A DNA stretch of 39,456 nucleotides from an uncultured Acidobacteriia bacterium (GTDB taxonomy: Bacteria > Acidobacteriota > Terriglobia > Bryobacterales > Bryobacteraceae), in assembly GCA_903925015.1 (NCBI GenBank), contig CAIYDY010000304.1, positions 1 to 39,456 on the forward strand. The letters are read 5' to 3'. Positions 31,221 through 39,456 of the stretch are shown here, piece after piece (the first letter of the stretch is position 1; each line of letters opens with the position of its first letter). The position numbers were made by a program, and so were the translations under genes. A model generated the notes under the pieces. The model ran no database searches. It had not been told where the DNA came from and saw nothing but the letters and a program-made list of their open reading frames with translations.

Positions 31221-32261
31221 ATGCTCACGAAATTCGGAATACCCTTGTTTGCGCTGTTGTCCATCGGCTTCGCCGCCATGAGTGTTGCTCGGCTGACACC
31301 GAACAATCCACCGGTGGCCCCGTACGCGCCACCGCCCACGGCCCCGTTTGTGAACAAGGTGGGGGCGGTGGGGCTGGTCGAGTCGTCGAGCGAGAACATC
31401 TCGGTCAGCCTTCCGGTGCCAGGCCTGGTGGTCGGAGTCGGGGTGACGGCGGGCGACCATGTCGCGAGGGGTCAAAAACTGTTTTGGCTCGACGACAGGG
31501 ACCTGCGCGCGGAATTGGCCTTGCGGGAGTCGAATTTGAAGTTGGCAAAGGCGCAATTGACCCGTTTGGAGGGCTCGCCGCGACCCGAGGAGATTCCGCC
31601 AGCCGAGGCGCGGGTGCATGAGGCCGAGGCCCAACTATCCGACGCCCAGGTGCAACTGGATTTGATCGCAAGTGTTTCGGACTCGCGTGCCATCCGGCGG
31701 GAGGACTTGGAGCGGCGGCGGCGCGGCGTCCAGATTGCAACTGCCAAGGTCGAGGAAGAAAAGGCCGCACTACGCCTGTTGAAAGCAGGTACCTGGTCCA
31801 AGGATTTGGATGTTGCCCGGGCGCAGGTGTCGCAGGCTGAGGCCCAAGTGGCCAGAATTCAGGCCGATCTCGGCAGATTGACGGTCACCAGTCCGATTAG
31901 CGGCGAGATCCTGCAATGCAAGGTCCGGGCCGGGGAATACGCGGCGGCGGGTCCTTTGGCGCAGCCTTTGATTCTGCTGGGGGCGTCCGGGCAATTGAAT
32001 GTCCGGGCGGACGTCGACGAGCGGGATGCGCCACGGGTTGCACCCGGTGCGGCGGTGTACGCGTCGGTTCGCGGGGATGCCTCGCGACGCTTTCCCTTGA
32101 AATTTGTGCGGTTCGAGCCCTTTGTGGTGCCCAAAAAGAACCTGACGAACGACGCCACCGAGCGGGTGGATACCCGTGTCCTGCAAGTGGTCTACGCGTT
32201 GGACCAAGGGGTACCGGTGCGTCCGGGCCAGCAGATGGACGTGATGATCGAGGTGAAGTAA
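31221..32261 (+). CDS. HlyD/DevB-type periplasmic adaptor protein
   Basis: A 346-residue membrane-fusion protein linking the ABC permease to an outer-membrane channel. It has an N-terminal anchor (KFGIPLFALLSIGFAAMSVA), a biotinyl-lipoyl half (VVGVGVTAGDHVARGQKLFW), a long coiled-coil hairpin (ALRESNLKLAKAQLTRLEG to AEAQVARIQADLGRL), the second lipoyl half (VTSPISGEILQCKVRAGEYA) and a beta-barrel end. AGAGGA precedes the start. One base separates it from the outer-membrane factor gene. Confidence 0.92.
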   Translation: MLTKFGIPLFALLSIGFAAMSVARLTPNNPPVAPYAPPPTAPFVNKVGAVGLVESSSENISVSLPVPGLVVGVGVTAGDHVARGQKLFWLDDRDLRAELALRESNLKLAKAQLTRLEGSPRPEEIPPAEARVHEAEAQLSDAQVQLDLIASVSDSRAIRREDLERRRRGVQIATAKVEEEKAALRLLKAGTWSKDLDVARAQVSQAEAQVARIQADLGRLTVTSPISGEILQCKVRAGEYAAAGPLAQPLILLGASGQLNVRADVDERDAPRVAPGAAVYASVRGDASRRFPLKFVRFEPFVVPKKNLTNDATERVDTRVLQVVYALDQGVPVRPGQQMDVMIEVK

Positions 32262-32262
32262 C

Positions 32263-33669
32263 ATGCGGATAATTCTCATGGGATTTCTTGCAAGCGGCCT
32301 GTTGTTGGCAGCTTCAAAACCTGCGGAGCCGAAACCGGTGGTCGAGGTTCCGGCTGCGTTCCAAAATGCTGTGCCCGGACCGGCGGCAACCGCTGAGTGG
32401 TGGAAGGCATTTGGGGATCCGATGGTTGGGGAACTGGTAACCCGTGCGGTTGCGGCGAACCGTGATGTCCTCGTCGCGGTGGAAAGACTGCACGAGGCGG
32501 AGGCCAGCCGCACAGGCACACGGGCGGCACTGGCACCGTCGCTCGACGCCAATACCTCGGCAACCCGGCTGCGGGGCGGCGCGAACCAGGGAGTAATAAA
32601 GGTGCCATCGACGGCCGCGGGCCAGAACGGCGGCACTTTTGTCTCGCCGTTTGAAACTTCGGTCGTATCGGGAGGCTTGACGATGCGGTGGGAAGCCGAT
32701 CTGTTCGGCGGCCTGCGCAAACAGGACAAGGCCAGCCAAGCCGACGCGAGGGCCGCACAGGATGCGCTGGCGGACGTCCGCCGGATCGTGGCGGCAGAGG
32801 TGGTCCGCAACTATGTGGAATTGCGCGCGGCCGAGGACCAGATGGCAGTCGTCCGCGCCAATGTGGCGTCGGAACAGGACCTTCTGGAACTCATCTCGGT
32901 CCGGGTGAAGGCAGGTCTTGCGACCGGACTGGATTTGGAGAGGCAGGCCACCCAATTGGCCGTCGCGAAGGCCCAACTGCCGGGCTTGGACGCGCAACGG
33001 CTGGCTGCGGCCTACCGGCTGGGCGTTCTGGCAGGCCAACCGCCCACGAAACTTGTGGAAAAGTTGGAGAATAGGGCCGCAGAGTTGGCGGTGCCCCCGA
33101 TCCCGGCAGCTATCCCCGGGGATCTGCTCCGGTCCAGGCCGGACCTCCGTCGGGCGGAAACGCAGATTGGGGCCGCGTTCCTGCGGGCCGGTGCGGCGCG
33201 CGCGGACCTCTATCCAAAATTTGTGATCACTGGCCTCGGCGGGCGGCAAGCCACCGATGTGGCTGGATTGACCCTGGGCGGTGGAAACTATTTCTCGGTC
33301 GGGCCAGCCGTGACGCTGCCAATCTTCAACTACGGCAGAATCCGGGCCAAGATCGCGGTGCAGGACGCGCAGCTGCAGGAGGCGTTGCGGAACTACGAGA
33401 AGGAGGTTCTGGCCGCCTTCGAGGAGACTGAAAACGCCTTGGTGGGTCGGGACCGCGCCATGCAACGGCAGCGGGAACTGGAAGCGGCACGAAATTCCGC
33501 CAACACCAGCGTGGAACTGGCCAGAGAGCTTTACACGAAGGGCCTCGGGGATTTTCTGGCCGTGTTGGATGCCCAGCGCCAGCAATTCCAGATCGACCGG
33601 GAACTGGCTGCGGCCAGGTCCGACGTCTTGCGGAGCTCGGTCGGCGTGTTCAAGGCCTTGGGGATGTAG
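32263..33669 (+). CDS. TolC/OprM-like outer-membrane efflux protein
   Basis: A 468-residue outer-membrane factor of the NodT/OprM type. A short signal peptide (GFLASGLLLAAS) is followed by the first repeat (WWKAFGDPMVGELVTRAVAA, NRDVLVAVERLHEAEA). The second repeat includes LRSRPDLRRAETQIGAAFLR and VGPAVTLPIFNYGRIRAKI. No Cys follows the signal, so it is not an obvious lipoprotein although many OprM relatives are. It completes the TetR-controlled exporter. The exported compound is unknown. Confidence 0.92.
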   Translation: MRIILMGFLASGLLLAASKPAEPKPVVEVPAAFQNAVPGPAATAEWWKAFGDPMVGELVTRAVAANRDVLVAVERLHEAEASRTGTRAALAPSLDANTSATRLRGGANQGVIKVPSTAAGQNGGTFVSPFETSVVSGGLTMRWEADLFGGLRKQDKASQADARAAQDALADVRRIVAAEVVRNYVELRAAEDQMAVVRANVASEQDLLELISVRVKAGLATGLDLERQATQLAVAKAQLPGLDAQRLAAAYRLGVLAGQPPTKLVEKLENRAAELAVPPIPAAIPGDLLRSRPDLRRAETQIGAAFLRAGAARADLYPKFVITGLGGRQATDVAGLTLGGGNYFSVGPAVTLPIFNYGRIRAKIAVQDAQLQEALRNYEKEVLAAFEETENALVGRDRAMQRQRELEAARNSANTSVELARELYTKGLGDFLAVLDAQRQQFQIDRELAAARSDVLRSSVGVFKALGM

Positions 33670-33702
33670 TGGAACGCACGCTACCCGACTAGACTATTGA
33701 GT

Positions 33703-35379
33703 ATGAGAATTGCGGTCCTTTCCCTTGTTGCCCCCCTTGCGGCCCTACTGCTGGCTTCCTGCAGCAAGACCCCGGACCCGGTAAAAACAGCCGACGGACA
33801 GATTTCGGCGGACACCCTGCTGGCCGATATCAAGACGCTGGCTTCGGACGAGTTCGAAGGCCGGAAGCCGGGTAGCGCGGGTGAGGAGAAAACCGTCGCG
33901 TACATCGAGAAGCAGTTCCGGGACATGGGGCTGAAACCGGGCAATCCCGACGGCACCTATATCCAGAAGGTGCCGTTGGCCGGCACGAAATCCACCCCCG
34001 AAGCCACATTCACGGTGAAGGGGAAGAAGATGGCGGCGGCCGTCGACAAGGATTTCGTCGCCGTTTCAACCCGGTTCACCGAATTGACCGAGGTGAAGGA
34101 TTCGCCGGTTGTGTTCGTGGGCTATGGCGTAGTGGCACCGGAGTACGGATGGGACGACTACAAGGGCATGGACGTGAAGGGCAAGACCATCGTGATGCTG
34201 GTGAACGACCCGCAGATTCCGGATGCCGCCGACCCCTCCAAATTGGACGACAAAATGTTCCATGGCAGGGCCATGACGTACTACGGCCGGTGGACGTACA
34301 AGTACGAAATCGCGTCCGAGAAGGGCGCGGCCGCCGCGATCATCGTGCACGAGACGGCCTTGGCTGGGTATCCCTTTGAGGTCGTGGTTTCGGGCAAGAT
34401 CGGCGAGATGTTCAATATCCAGCGCCCCGACAACAACATGGGCCGTGTGCCGGTGGAAAGCTGGATGACCTACGACAAGACGGCGGAGATGTTCCGGCTC
34501 GCTGGACTGGACTTGGCCGCGTTGAAAAAAGACGCGCTGAAGAAGGAATTCAAGCCCGTCGTATTGCCGGGGACCACAGCCAACTTCAAGATCCAGAACA
34601 CTTTGCGCAAGGCCGACTCGCGGAACGTGGTCGCCAAGCTGGAGGGCAGCGATCCGGCGCTGAAGGACGAATACGTGGTCTACACTGCGCATTGGGACCA
34701 CTTGGGCCGGGATCCCGAGATCAAGGGCGACCAAATCTACAACGGCGCAAGGGACAATGCGTCGGGTACCGCGGGCTTGATCGAAATCGCCCGAGCCTAT
34801 TCCAAGATGCCGACGCCGCCGAAGAGGTCCATCCTTTTCCTCAGTGTGACCGCCGAGGAGCAGGGATTGCTGGGAGCCAAGTACTACGCGGAAAATCCCC
34901 TGTATCCGCTGAAGAAGACGCTGGCGAACATCAACATGGACGAATTGAACACGTTCGGCAAGTCGTCCGACATGGTGATCGTGGGGTTGGGAAATTCCAC
35001 CTTGGACGACATTGTTACGGACGTACTGAAATCGAAGGGCCGGACTGTAACCGGCGATGCCCAGCCCGAGAAGGGCTTCTACTACCGCTCGGACCACTTC
35101 GAATTTGCAAAACAGGGTGTGCCGGCCCTGGATCCGGAGGGCGGGGTCGAGTTCCCCGGCAAGCCGGCCGGATGGGGCAAACAGAAGCGCGAGGAGTTCG
35201 ACGAGAAGGATTACCACAAGCCGTCGGACGAGGTGAAGGCCGATTGGGACTTGTCGGGTGCGGTGGACGATCTGATGGTTTTCCTGGAAACCGGCTACCG
35301 CGTGGCACAAGGCGACAAATTCCCGGAATGGAAGCCTGGGACCGAGTTCAAGGCCAAGCGCGAGGCAAGTCTGAAATAG
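33703..35379 (+). CDS. M28-family zinc peptidase, lipoprotein
   Basis: A 558-residue secreted metallopeptidase. The signal peptide ends in the lipobox LLASC, so it should be lipid-anchored. A protease-associated domain (about residues 130-270) interrupts the fold, as is common in M28. Zinc ligands are recognisable in [51 protein letters not shown] and [16 protein letters not shown]. It likely degrades peptides in the periplasm or outside. The start is ATG 33703; a TTG two codons earlier is less likely. It is a stand-alone gene between the exporter and the aminotransferase. Confidence 0.93.
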   Translation: MRIAVLSLVAPLAALLLASCSKTPDPVKTADGQISADTLLADIKTLASDEFEGRKPGSAGEEKTVAYIEKQFRDMGLKPGNPDGTYIQKVPLAGTKSTPEATFTVKGKKMAAAVDKDFVAVSTRFTELTEVKDSPVVFVGYGVVAPEYGWDDYKGMDVKGKTIVMLVNDPQIPDAADPSKLDDKMFHGRAMTYYGRWTYKYEIASEKGAAAAIIVHETALAGYPFEVVVSGKIGEMFNIQRPDNNMGRVPVESWMTYDKTAEMFRLAGLDLAALKKDALKKEFKPVVLPGTTANFKIQNTLRKADSRNVVAKLEGSDPALKDEYVVYTAHWDHLGRDPEIKGDQIYNGARDNASGTAGLIEIARAYSKMPTPPKRSILFLSVTAEEQGLLGAKYYAENPLYPLKKTLANINMDELNTFGKSSDMVIVGLGNSTLDDIVTDVLKSKGRTVTGDAQPEKGFYYRSDHFEFAKQGVPALDPEGGVEFPGKPAGWGKQKREEFDEKDYHKPSDEVKADWDLSGAVDDLMVFLETGYRVAQGDKFPEWKPGTEFKAKREASLK

Positions 35380-35404
35380 ACCATGTTGAAGTAAAATTGA
35401 AAGT

Positions 35405-36286
35405 ATGGCGATTCATAGCCGCGTTTACCACAACGGTCGGATTCGCGGATCTTCGGAGGCGCTGCTCTCCCCCGGTCAACTCGGCTTGTTGGCTGGCTGG
35501 GGCGTATTCACGACGTTGCGCGTGAAGGATGGGGCACTGTTCGCGTGGGACCGCCACTGGTCGCGCATGTGCCGTGACGCCGCTGGAATCCATTTGGAGA
35601 TGCCGTCGGATCCGGACAGCCTGTACAGGGACTTAGTCGGCTTGGTGGAAGCCAACGGTCGTGAGAACTGCACGATGCGGCTTGTGATTGTCCGCAATAC
35701 TGGCGGCATGTGGGAAGCCGCGACGTCGGGGACTGCAATCGATGTGATCGCGATGACCGCCGAATCCAAGAGTTGGGGGGACTCGGTCAGGCTGGACATA
35801 CAGCCGAACGGACGCTTTGCTGCCGGGGAGTTCGCCGGAGCCAAACTGAATTCGTGGGCCCAGAATCTGACTTGGGCCGAGCGGGCGCACCGCCGCGGGT
35901 TCGATGAGACCGTGCTGCTGAACGAGCGCGGTACCGTGGCGGAATGCACATCGGCCAACATCTTCGCTGTTTGTGGAGCCGAGGTGCGGACGCCGCCGCT
36001 TTCCGACGGATGCCTTCCAGGTATCACGAGGGAGGCACTTCTGGGCGAAGTGTCCGTTCCCGGAATCCATGTCGTGGAGTCAAGTCTAACGCCGGAAGAT
36101 CTATATAGCGCCGACGATGTGTTCATCACCTCGACCACGAGAGACTTGTTGACCGTCCGGGAGATTGCCGGTATTGACTTGAAGATGCAGGGGGATGTCC
36201 GCTCAAAGCTGTGCGCGGCCTTCCGGGAATTCGTCCAAGGGGACGCGGCGGCCCGCGTGCAACAGGAAAATCTTCGATGCCTTTAG
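35405..36286 (+). CDS. Class IV aminotransferase (BCAT/ADC lyase-like)
   Basis: A 293-residue PLP-fold IV enzyme. The conserved start VYHNGRIRGSSEALLSPGQL, the PLP lysine in AGAKLNSWAQNLTWAERAH, and the cofactor-binding pattern ETVLLNERGTVAECTSANIF with the later PPLSDGCLPGITREALL are all present. It may be a branched-chain aminotransferase or 4-amino-4-deoxychorismate lyase; the size fits both. Its end overlaps the next gene's start by 10 bases, so translation of the two is coupled. Confidence 0.9.
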   Translation: MAIHSRVYHNGRIRGSSEALLSPGQLGLLAGWGVFTTLRVKDGALFAWDRHWSRMCRDAAGIHLEMPSDPDSLYRDLVGLVEANGRENCTMRLVIVRNTGGMWEAATSGTAIDVIAMTAESKSWGDSVRLDIQPNGRFAAGEFAGAKLNSWAQNLTWAERAHRRGFDETVLLNERGTVAECTSANIFAVCGAEVRTPPLSDGCLPGITREALLGEVSVPGIHVVESSLTPEDLYSADDVFITSTTRDLLTVREIAGIDLKMQGDVRSKLCAAFREFVQGDAAARVQQENLRCL

Positions 36287-37164
36287 AATGTCCAAAATGC
36301 GGTAGCCGCTATCTTCGCGAGTCGCAGCCCAGAACAGTCGCGGAGCGGGCTGGAAAATTGAAGTTTTTGGCACCCCTCAGGTGCATGGACTGCAAGACAC
36401 GATTTGTAGCCCGGACACTGGTGTTTCGGGATATGTTCTTCGCAAAGTGTCCGGACTGCCTCAGGATGGATCTCAACTCATGGTCGGGCAAGACGTACGA
36501 TCCACCGCTCATGATGCGGATCAAGATCAGTCTGGGTGGCCAAAGATGGCGGTGCGAGTACTGCCGCAAGAACTTTGTAGACTTCCGCCCACGCAAGGAA
36601 ATCTTCAGCTTCAAGCGTTGGGAGAAGCGCGGTGCCGGGCTCATCGTGGCCGAGGGTCGGGCTAAATTCGCCGTAGACGAGTTCAGGGCTATGGCGCAGG
36701 CGGAAATCGCCGAACAGGAACAGCTAAAGTCAGCACGCGAAGCAGCACTGGCATTGGCCGCTGAGGAGGCCGAGGCAAAGGCCGCCGAGGAGGCCGAGGA
36801 GCAGGAGCGGCGCGAAGAGCAGGAACGGCGCGCGAAGAGGAAGAAAAAAGTCTCGCGGCTAGTGGGAGAACTGGAGGCCCCCGTCGCTCGGCGCGACAGC
36901 GTATCGGACAGGGAGGCCGCGCTCGCATATACGAACTCGCTCGTTCGGTCGACACAACCGACGACTCCACCCGAGGGTGGGCTGGTAGCAACTCCGGCAA
37001 GTTCGACGGGGTCCGAACAGATTTCCAAAATCAAAAAATACTCGGGTGCTCCCGAGCTGGTGTATCCCAAGCCGCGCCCCGTCCGGACGGAGACCACAGG
37101 GGAGCCGGAATCCCCGGTGAATTCAAATCCAGAAGAAGTGGACCCGGATTCCTACCAACAGTAA
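36277..37164 (+). CDS. Zinc-ribbon protein with charged coiled-coil region
   Basis: A 295-residue cytoplasmic protein of unknown function. The first zinc ribbon starts LECPKCGSRYL and closes with LRCMDCKTRFV; a second uses CPDCLRMDL and WRCEYCRKNFVDFRP. Residues about 150-205 form an Ala/Glu/Lys-rich helix (AEEAEAKAAEEAEEQERREE), probably a coiled coil. The C-terminal part is Pro/Ser/Glu-rich and likely disordered. ATG 36277 lies in the overlap with the aminotransferase gene. No closer family is recognised. Confidence 0.78.
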   Translation: MPLECPKCGSRYLRESQPRTVAERAGKLKFLAPLRCMDCKTRFVARTLVFRDMFFAKCPDCLRMDLNSWSGKTYDPPLMMRIKISLGGQRWRCEYCRKNFVDFRPRKEIFSFKRWEKRGAGLIVAEGRAKFAVDEFRAMAQAEIAEQEQLKSAREAALALAAEEAEAKAAEEAEEQERREEQERRAKRKKKVSRLVGELEAPVARRDSVSDREAALAYTNSLVRSTQPTTPPEGGLVATPASSTGSEQISKIKKYSGAPELVYPKPRPVRTETTGEPESPVNSNPEEVDPDSYQQ

Positions 37165-37182
37165 TTCCGGTTGGAGTCCGCT

Positions 37183-38091
37183 TTACCTTGGCGCAAGATC
37201 CACGATTGCGTACTCGTTCATTGTGGACAAGGTAAACTCGGTGCCACCGTCGGATTGCACGATATCGAGCAGCTTGGGCTGATCCGCGCCGCTGCTTCTG
37301 AGGTCCACTTTCGGGAAAGTCCCCGATACACGAACACGGAGGCCATTGACCGGTCGCTGCGAATAATTGACTAAATGAACCCGGAGCAGGTTCCCTCTGC
37401 GGGTTAGCCGTGCAATCACAACCTCGCTGCCATAGAGGCGCAACGAGCGGTTTTCATCGCCCAGCGACTGTCGCACTGCATAGGCTTGCTTGCTGGGGTC
37501 CGGGGAGTTCCTATCCGGGGTCACATTGAGCTTCAGTGAACTGTCCGGGGACTTCACCACCTTGTACAGGAGATTGCGGCGCGAGAGCAGGTTCAGCATT
37601 TCGCCCGTCGCTGGCGAACCGTCGTCGTTGACCCCGATGTCGGCGACGGGTGCTTCGGCCTCAGGGGACCACGCGCCGTGCAGCAGCCCTTCGATGGCAC
37701 CGAGTGCGGCGACTCCAGCGTCGTCGGTCTTGATATAGGCATCGACGCCGTATGCGAAAGCCTCGGCGGCGGCGAGCGCGGCAGACTTGCCCGGTGCATC
37801 AATGCAAAACTTCGCCGATGGGTTTCGGACAAAGCGCCACGAATTGGAATCGACCCAAGGACTGGAAGTGGCGCGGGCAACGTTGGCCCGCATGTTCACC
37901 TGGGGGGCAGGGACTGCCATGCAGGTGGCGGGCGCCAGAGCCCGTGCCGAGAAGCCGGCGGCCTTCCATGTGGCAACCTTGTCGGCTGCGACCGCAATCT
38001 CCACAATACCGGCAGCCTTCAGAGTTTTGGCGGTTTCCGGCGGCCGATCCCAAAGCAGGGCAGGCAGGGCGATGGCTGCGAGCAACATCAT
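37183..38091 (-). CDS. Secreted protein of unknown function
   Basis: A 302-residue protein beginning with a short hydrophobic segment (MMLLAAIALPALLW), a probable signal peptide. It then shows KAAGIVEIAVAADKVATWKA, a middle with NDDGSPATGEMLNLLSRRNL, and a C-terminal beta-rich region (RLTRRGNLLRVHLVNYSQRP). I do not recognise a named domain; a sugar- or matrix-binding role is possible. The start overlaps the DUF362 stop (ATGA), so they are coupled and likely act in the same compartment. Confidence 0.75.
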   Translation of the reverse strand: MMLLAAIALPALLWDRPPETAKTLKAAGIVEIAVAADKVATWKAAGFSARALAPATCMAVPAPQVNMRANVARATSSPWVDSNSWRFVRNPSAKFCIDAPGKSAALAAAEAFAYGVDAYIKTDDAGVAALGAIEGLLHGAWSPEAEAPVADIGVNDDGSPATGEMLNLLSRRNLLYKVVKSPDSSLKLNVTPDRNSPDPSKQAYAVRQSLGDENRSLRLYGSEVVIARLTRRGNLLRVHLVNYSQRPVNGLRVRVSGTFPKVDLRSSGADQPKLLDIVQSDGGTEFTLSTMNEYAIVDLAPR

Positions 38092-39227
38092 AGCCGGAAG
38101 GCCTTCGTTTGAATCTTCGAGATGTCATAGGTACCGAGCCCCAGGTTCCCGGCAAATTCAATATGACCGGGCTCCCGCACGAAGTTGTTCGAGTTCGGAT
38201 CGTTCTCGAAACCCTTGTGGATGAACTTGTCGGAGCGCTCCCACACGGAAATGGCGCTTTCCGTCTTTCGCTTGGCCTCGATCACGTCCAAGAGCAGGCG
38301 GTCCATGGCGACAGGGTCCGTGCCGAACATCATTTCCTTTGGATAGAAGCGGAATTTCTTGTCATGAAGGAAAGGGCCTCCGTGCCAGACACCGCGCATG
38401 CCGTCCATCACATTGAGTACCGTTTTGGACTTCAAGGGCTCCATCGAAGCCAGTGTCCCGATGAACGAAAGGGTGTTGGTCTTGGAGTACTGGTGTGAAC
38501 GCGCCACGTTGGAATAATTTCCGTAAGCGATGTTCTTGAGGCACCCGGTGACGCCGGACGCGCCGTGATCCTTCATGTTCGGGACATTGATGATCTTGGT
38601 GAAGCGCTCCGAGACATGGCGGACCAGCATGGATCGGGTGTCATCTTCGCCGAAAAAGTCGACCTCGACGTAGGTTTTTGGATCGTAGCCAAGGATGGAT
38701 TGGCGCGTCTTTTCAATGCCGTCGACGTGGACGCCGGCGGGGACGTACTTGGCGTAGTCAACAGTGGCCATCTGGTCCGGGAAGCGTTCGTAAATCCAGA
38801 TGTTGGATGCTTTGACTCCGATCGCGATGAGGTTTTGAACGATTTCGGCGACGACCTCCGGGCTGGACATCACCATGGGAGCGCCGGAACAGTTCACCTT
38901 GATGCCCACAACGTCCGAGGGCTCGAAGAAGGAGCGCCACGAATCGCGGGGGTCGCGGAGGCCCGTCAGTTCACTCATACCCTTCGCAACCATATCCTTG
39001 ACGACCGGCCCGTTGATTTTTTCGGTCGTCGTCTCGATGGAGTTTTCAGCCGCCACGCGGACAACTTGCGCTGGGAAGCGGCCGGGCATACCGAAGAGAC
39101 CGGATGCCGGAGGTGTGTGGCTGGTAACCTTCCGATATTTCGGCAAACCGGCGTAGGGCGCGCCTGGGATGGGCAGCGCCAGCATGGGATAGGCTGCGGC
39201 GGTAGCTAGAAATGTGCGGCGATCCAT
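38088..39227 (-). CDS. DUF362 domain-containing protein, Tat-type signal
   Basis: A 379-residue DUF362 protein. The start MDRRTFLATAAAYPMLALP is a Tat-like signal with twin Arg. Family sequence includes VVGIKVNCSGAP, IIVNVPNMKDHG-like IINVPNMKDHGASGVTGCLK and FGTDPVAMDRLLLDVIEAKR. DUF362 proteins are often exported and of unknown enzymatic role; no Fe-S Cys cluster is seen here. It lies 12 bases downstream of the RidA gene and overlaps the next secreted protein by four bases. Confidence 0.9.
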   Translation of the reverse strand: MDRRTFLATAAAYPMLALPIPGAPYAGLPKYRKVTSHTPPASGLFGMPGRFPAQVVRVAAENSIETTTEKINGPVVKDMVAKGMSELTGLRDPRDSWRSFFEPSDVVGIKVNCSGAPMVMSSPEVVAEIVQNLIAIGVKASNIWIYERFPDQMATVDYAKYVPAGVHVDGIEKTRQSILGYDPKTYVEVDFFGEDDTRSMLVRHVSERFTKIINVPNMKDHGASGVTGCLKNIAYGNYSNVARSHQYSKTNTLSFIGTLASMEPLKSKTVLNVMDGMRGVWHGGPFLHDKKFRFYPKEMMFGTDPVAMDRLLLDVIEAKRKTESAISVWERSDKFIHKGFENDPNSNNFVREPGHIEFAGNLGLGTYDISKIQTKAFRL

Positions 39228-39239
39228 GTCCGAAGCTCC

Positions 39240-39456
39240 TCAAACGTAGGCAATGACGTCGATTTCGATTAGGGAATTACCGGGCAGGGCCGTTACCGCG
39301 ACTGTTGTCCGGACTGGAGGCTCCTCGCCGAAGCGACCGCGAAACACATCGTTCATGGCCGCATAGTCCTTCAGGTCGGCTAGGAACACGGTGGCCTTCA
39401 GAACTTTTTCCATGGAAGAGCCAGCATCTTCCAGTTGCTTTTGAATCTGCTTGAGA
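39240..39456 (-). CDS. RidA-family deaminase, N-terminus cut by window edge
   Basis: RidA (YjgF/YER057c/UK114) proteins hydrolyse reactive enamine/imine intermediates. The 71 or so visible residues end PVRTTVAVTALPGNSLIEID and VIAYV, with the conserved catalytic Arg in VRTTV. The upstream part reads LEDAGSSMEKVLKATVFLAD, also typical. The first 50 to 60 residues are outside the window. Confidence 0.9.
   Translation of the reverse strand, partial: LKQIQKQLEDAGSSMEKVLKATVFLADLKDYAAMNDVFRGRFGEEPPVRTTVAVTALPGNSLIEIDVIAYV

Noticed and set aside
34066-35310. Minus-strand frame of 414 codons opposite the M28 peptidase
   Set aside because: Antisense to all the zinc-ligand motifs of the peptidase; no independent signal.
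1-39456. CRISPR arrays, tRNA and rRNA genes
   Set aside because: Looked for regular direct repeats and cloverleaf- or rRNA-like sequence; none found by eye.

Overview
The window looks like chromosomal DNA of a high-GC soil bacterium, most likely an Acidobacteriota member of the Bryobacterales/Solibacter type. This rests on family recognition only: the SEAQIA-type protein at 27.7 kb is, from memory, abundant in that group, and the secreted-enzyme and DUF362/RidA context fits. No rRNA, tRNA or CRISPR array was seen.

Region 1 (1-4463, minus strand) is the conserved block rpmH-rnpA-yidD-yidC-khpB(jag)-mnmE. It covers ribosomal protein L34, the RNase P protein, two membrane-insertion factors, an RNA-binding protein and a tRNA-modifying GTPase cut by the window edge. 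dnaA is not next to rpmH. Region 2 (4494-10481) is a cell-surface or natural-product-like cluster: a double VanZ-domain membrane protein, a lasso-peptide B2-like transglutaminase protease, an anchored small protein, an HTTM-like membrane protein, a sulfotransferase, a GT4 glycosyltransferase and a PF14907-like nucleotidyltransferase. No lasso cyclase, RRE protein or precursor is visible. Region 3 (10474-15509) pairs a phosphopantetheinyl transferase, translationally coupled to eutB without eutC, with a divergent uronate-isomerase-like enzyme, a hexuronate-type MFS transporter and a small membrane protein.

Region 4 (about 15.56-19.29 kb) is a more AT-rich, self-contained cassette. A strong sigma70-type promoter with interlocked palindromes precedes a ribbon-helix-helix protein, an N6-adenine DNA methyltransferase with its own target-recognition region, and an unrecognised 245-residue protein one base downstream. 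This is the best candidate for an undescribed restriction or defence system in the window. Region 5 (19.4-27.6 kb) is a toxin-antitoxin island and graveyard. brnT-antitoxin and vapBC look intact. A second brnT-copG pair and higBA are altered by a shared tail repeat. Split parDE, two DUF433-DUF5615 pairs and two remnants of a zeta-type locus are broken or fused. A Uma2 protein, an EthD protein and a frameshifted SH3-like gene lie among them.

Region 6 (27.7-33.7 kb) holds the lineage-type SEAQIA protein, then a TetR regulator with a perfect 15-bp palindrome before a DevBCA/TolC-like tripartite exporter (permease, ATPase, HlyD adaptor, outer-membrane factor). Region 7 (33.7-39.5 kb) holds an M28 lipoprotein peptidase, a class IV aminotransferase overlapping a zinc-ribbon protein, and a minus-strand run ridA-DUF362-secreted hypothetical protein.
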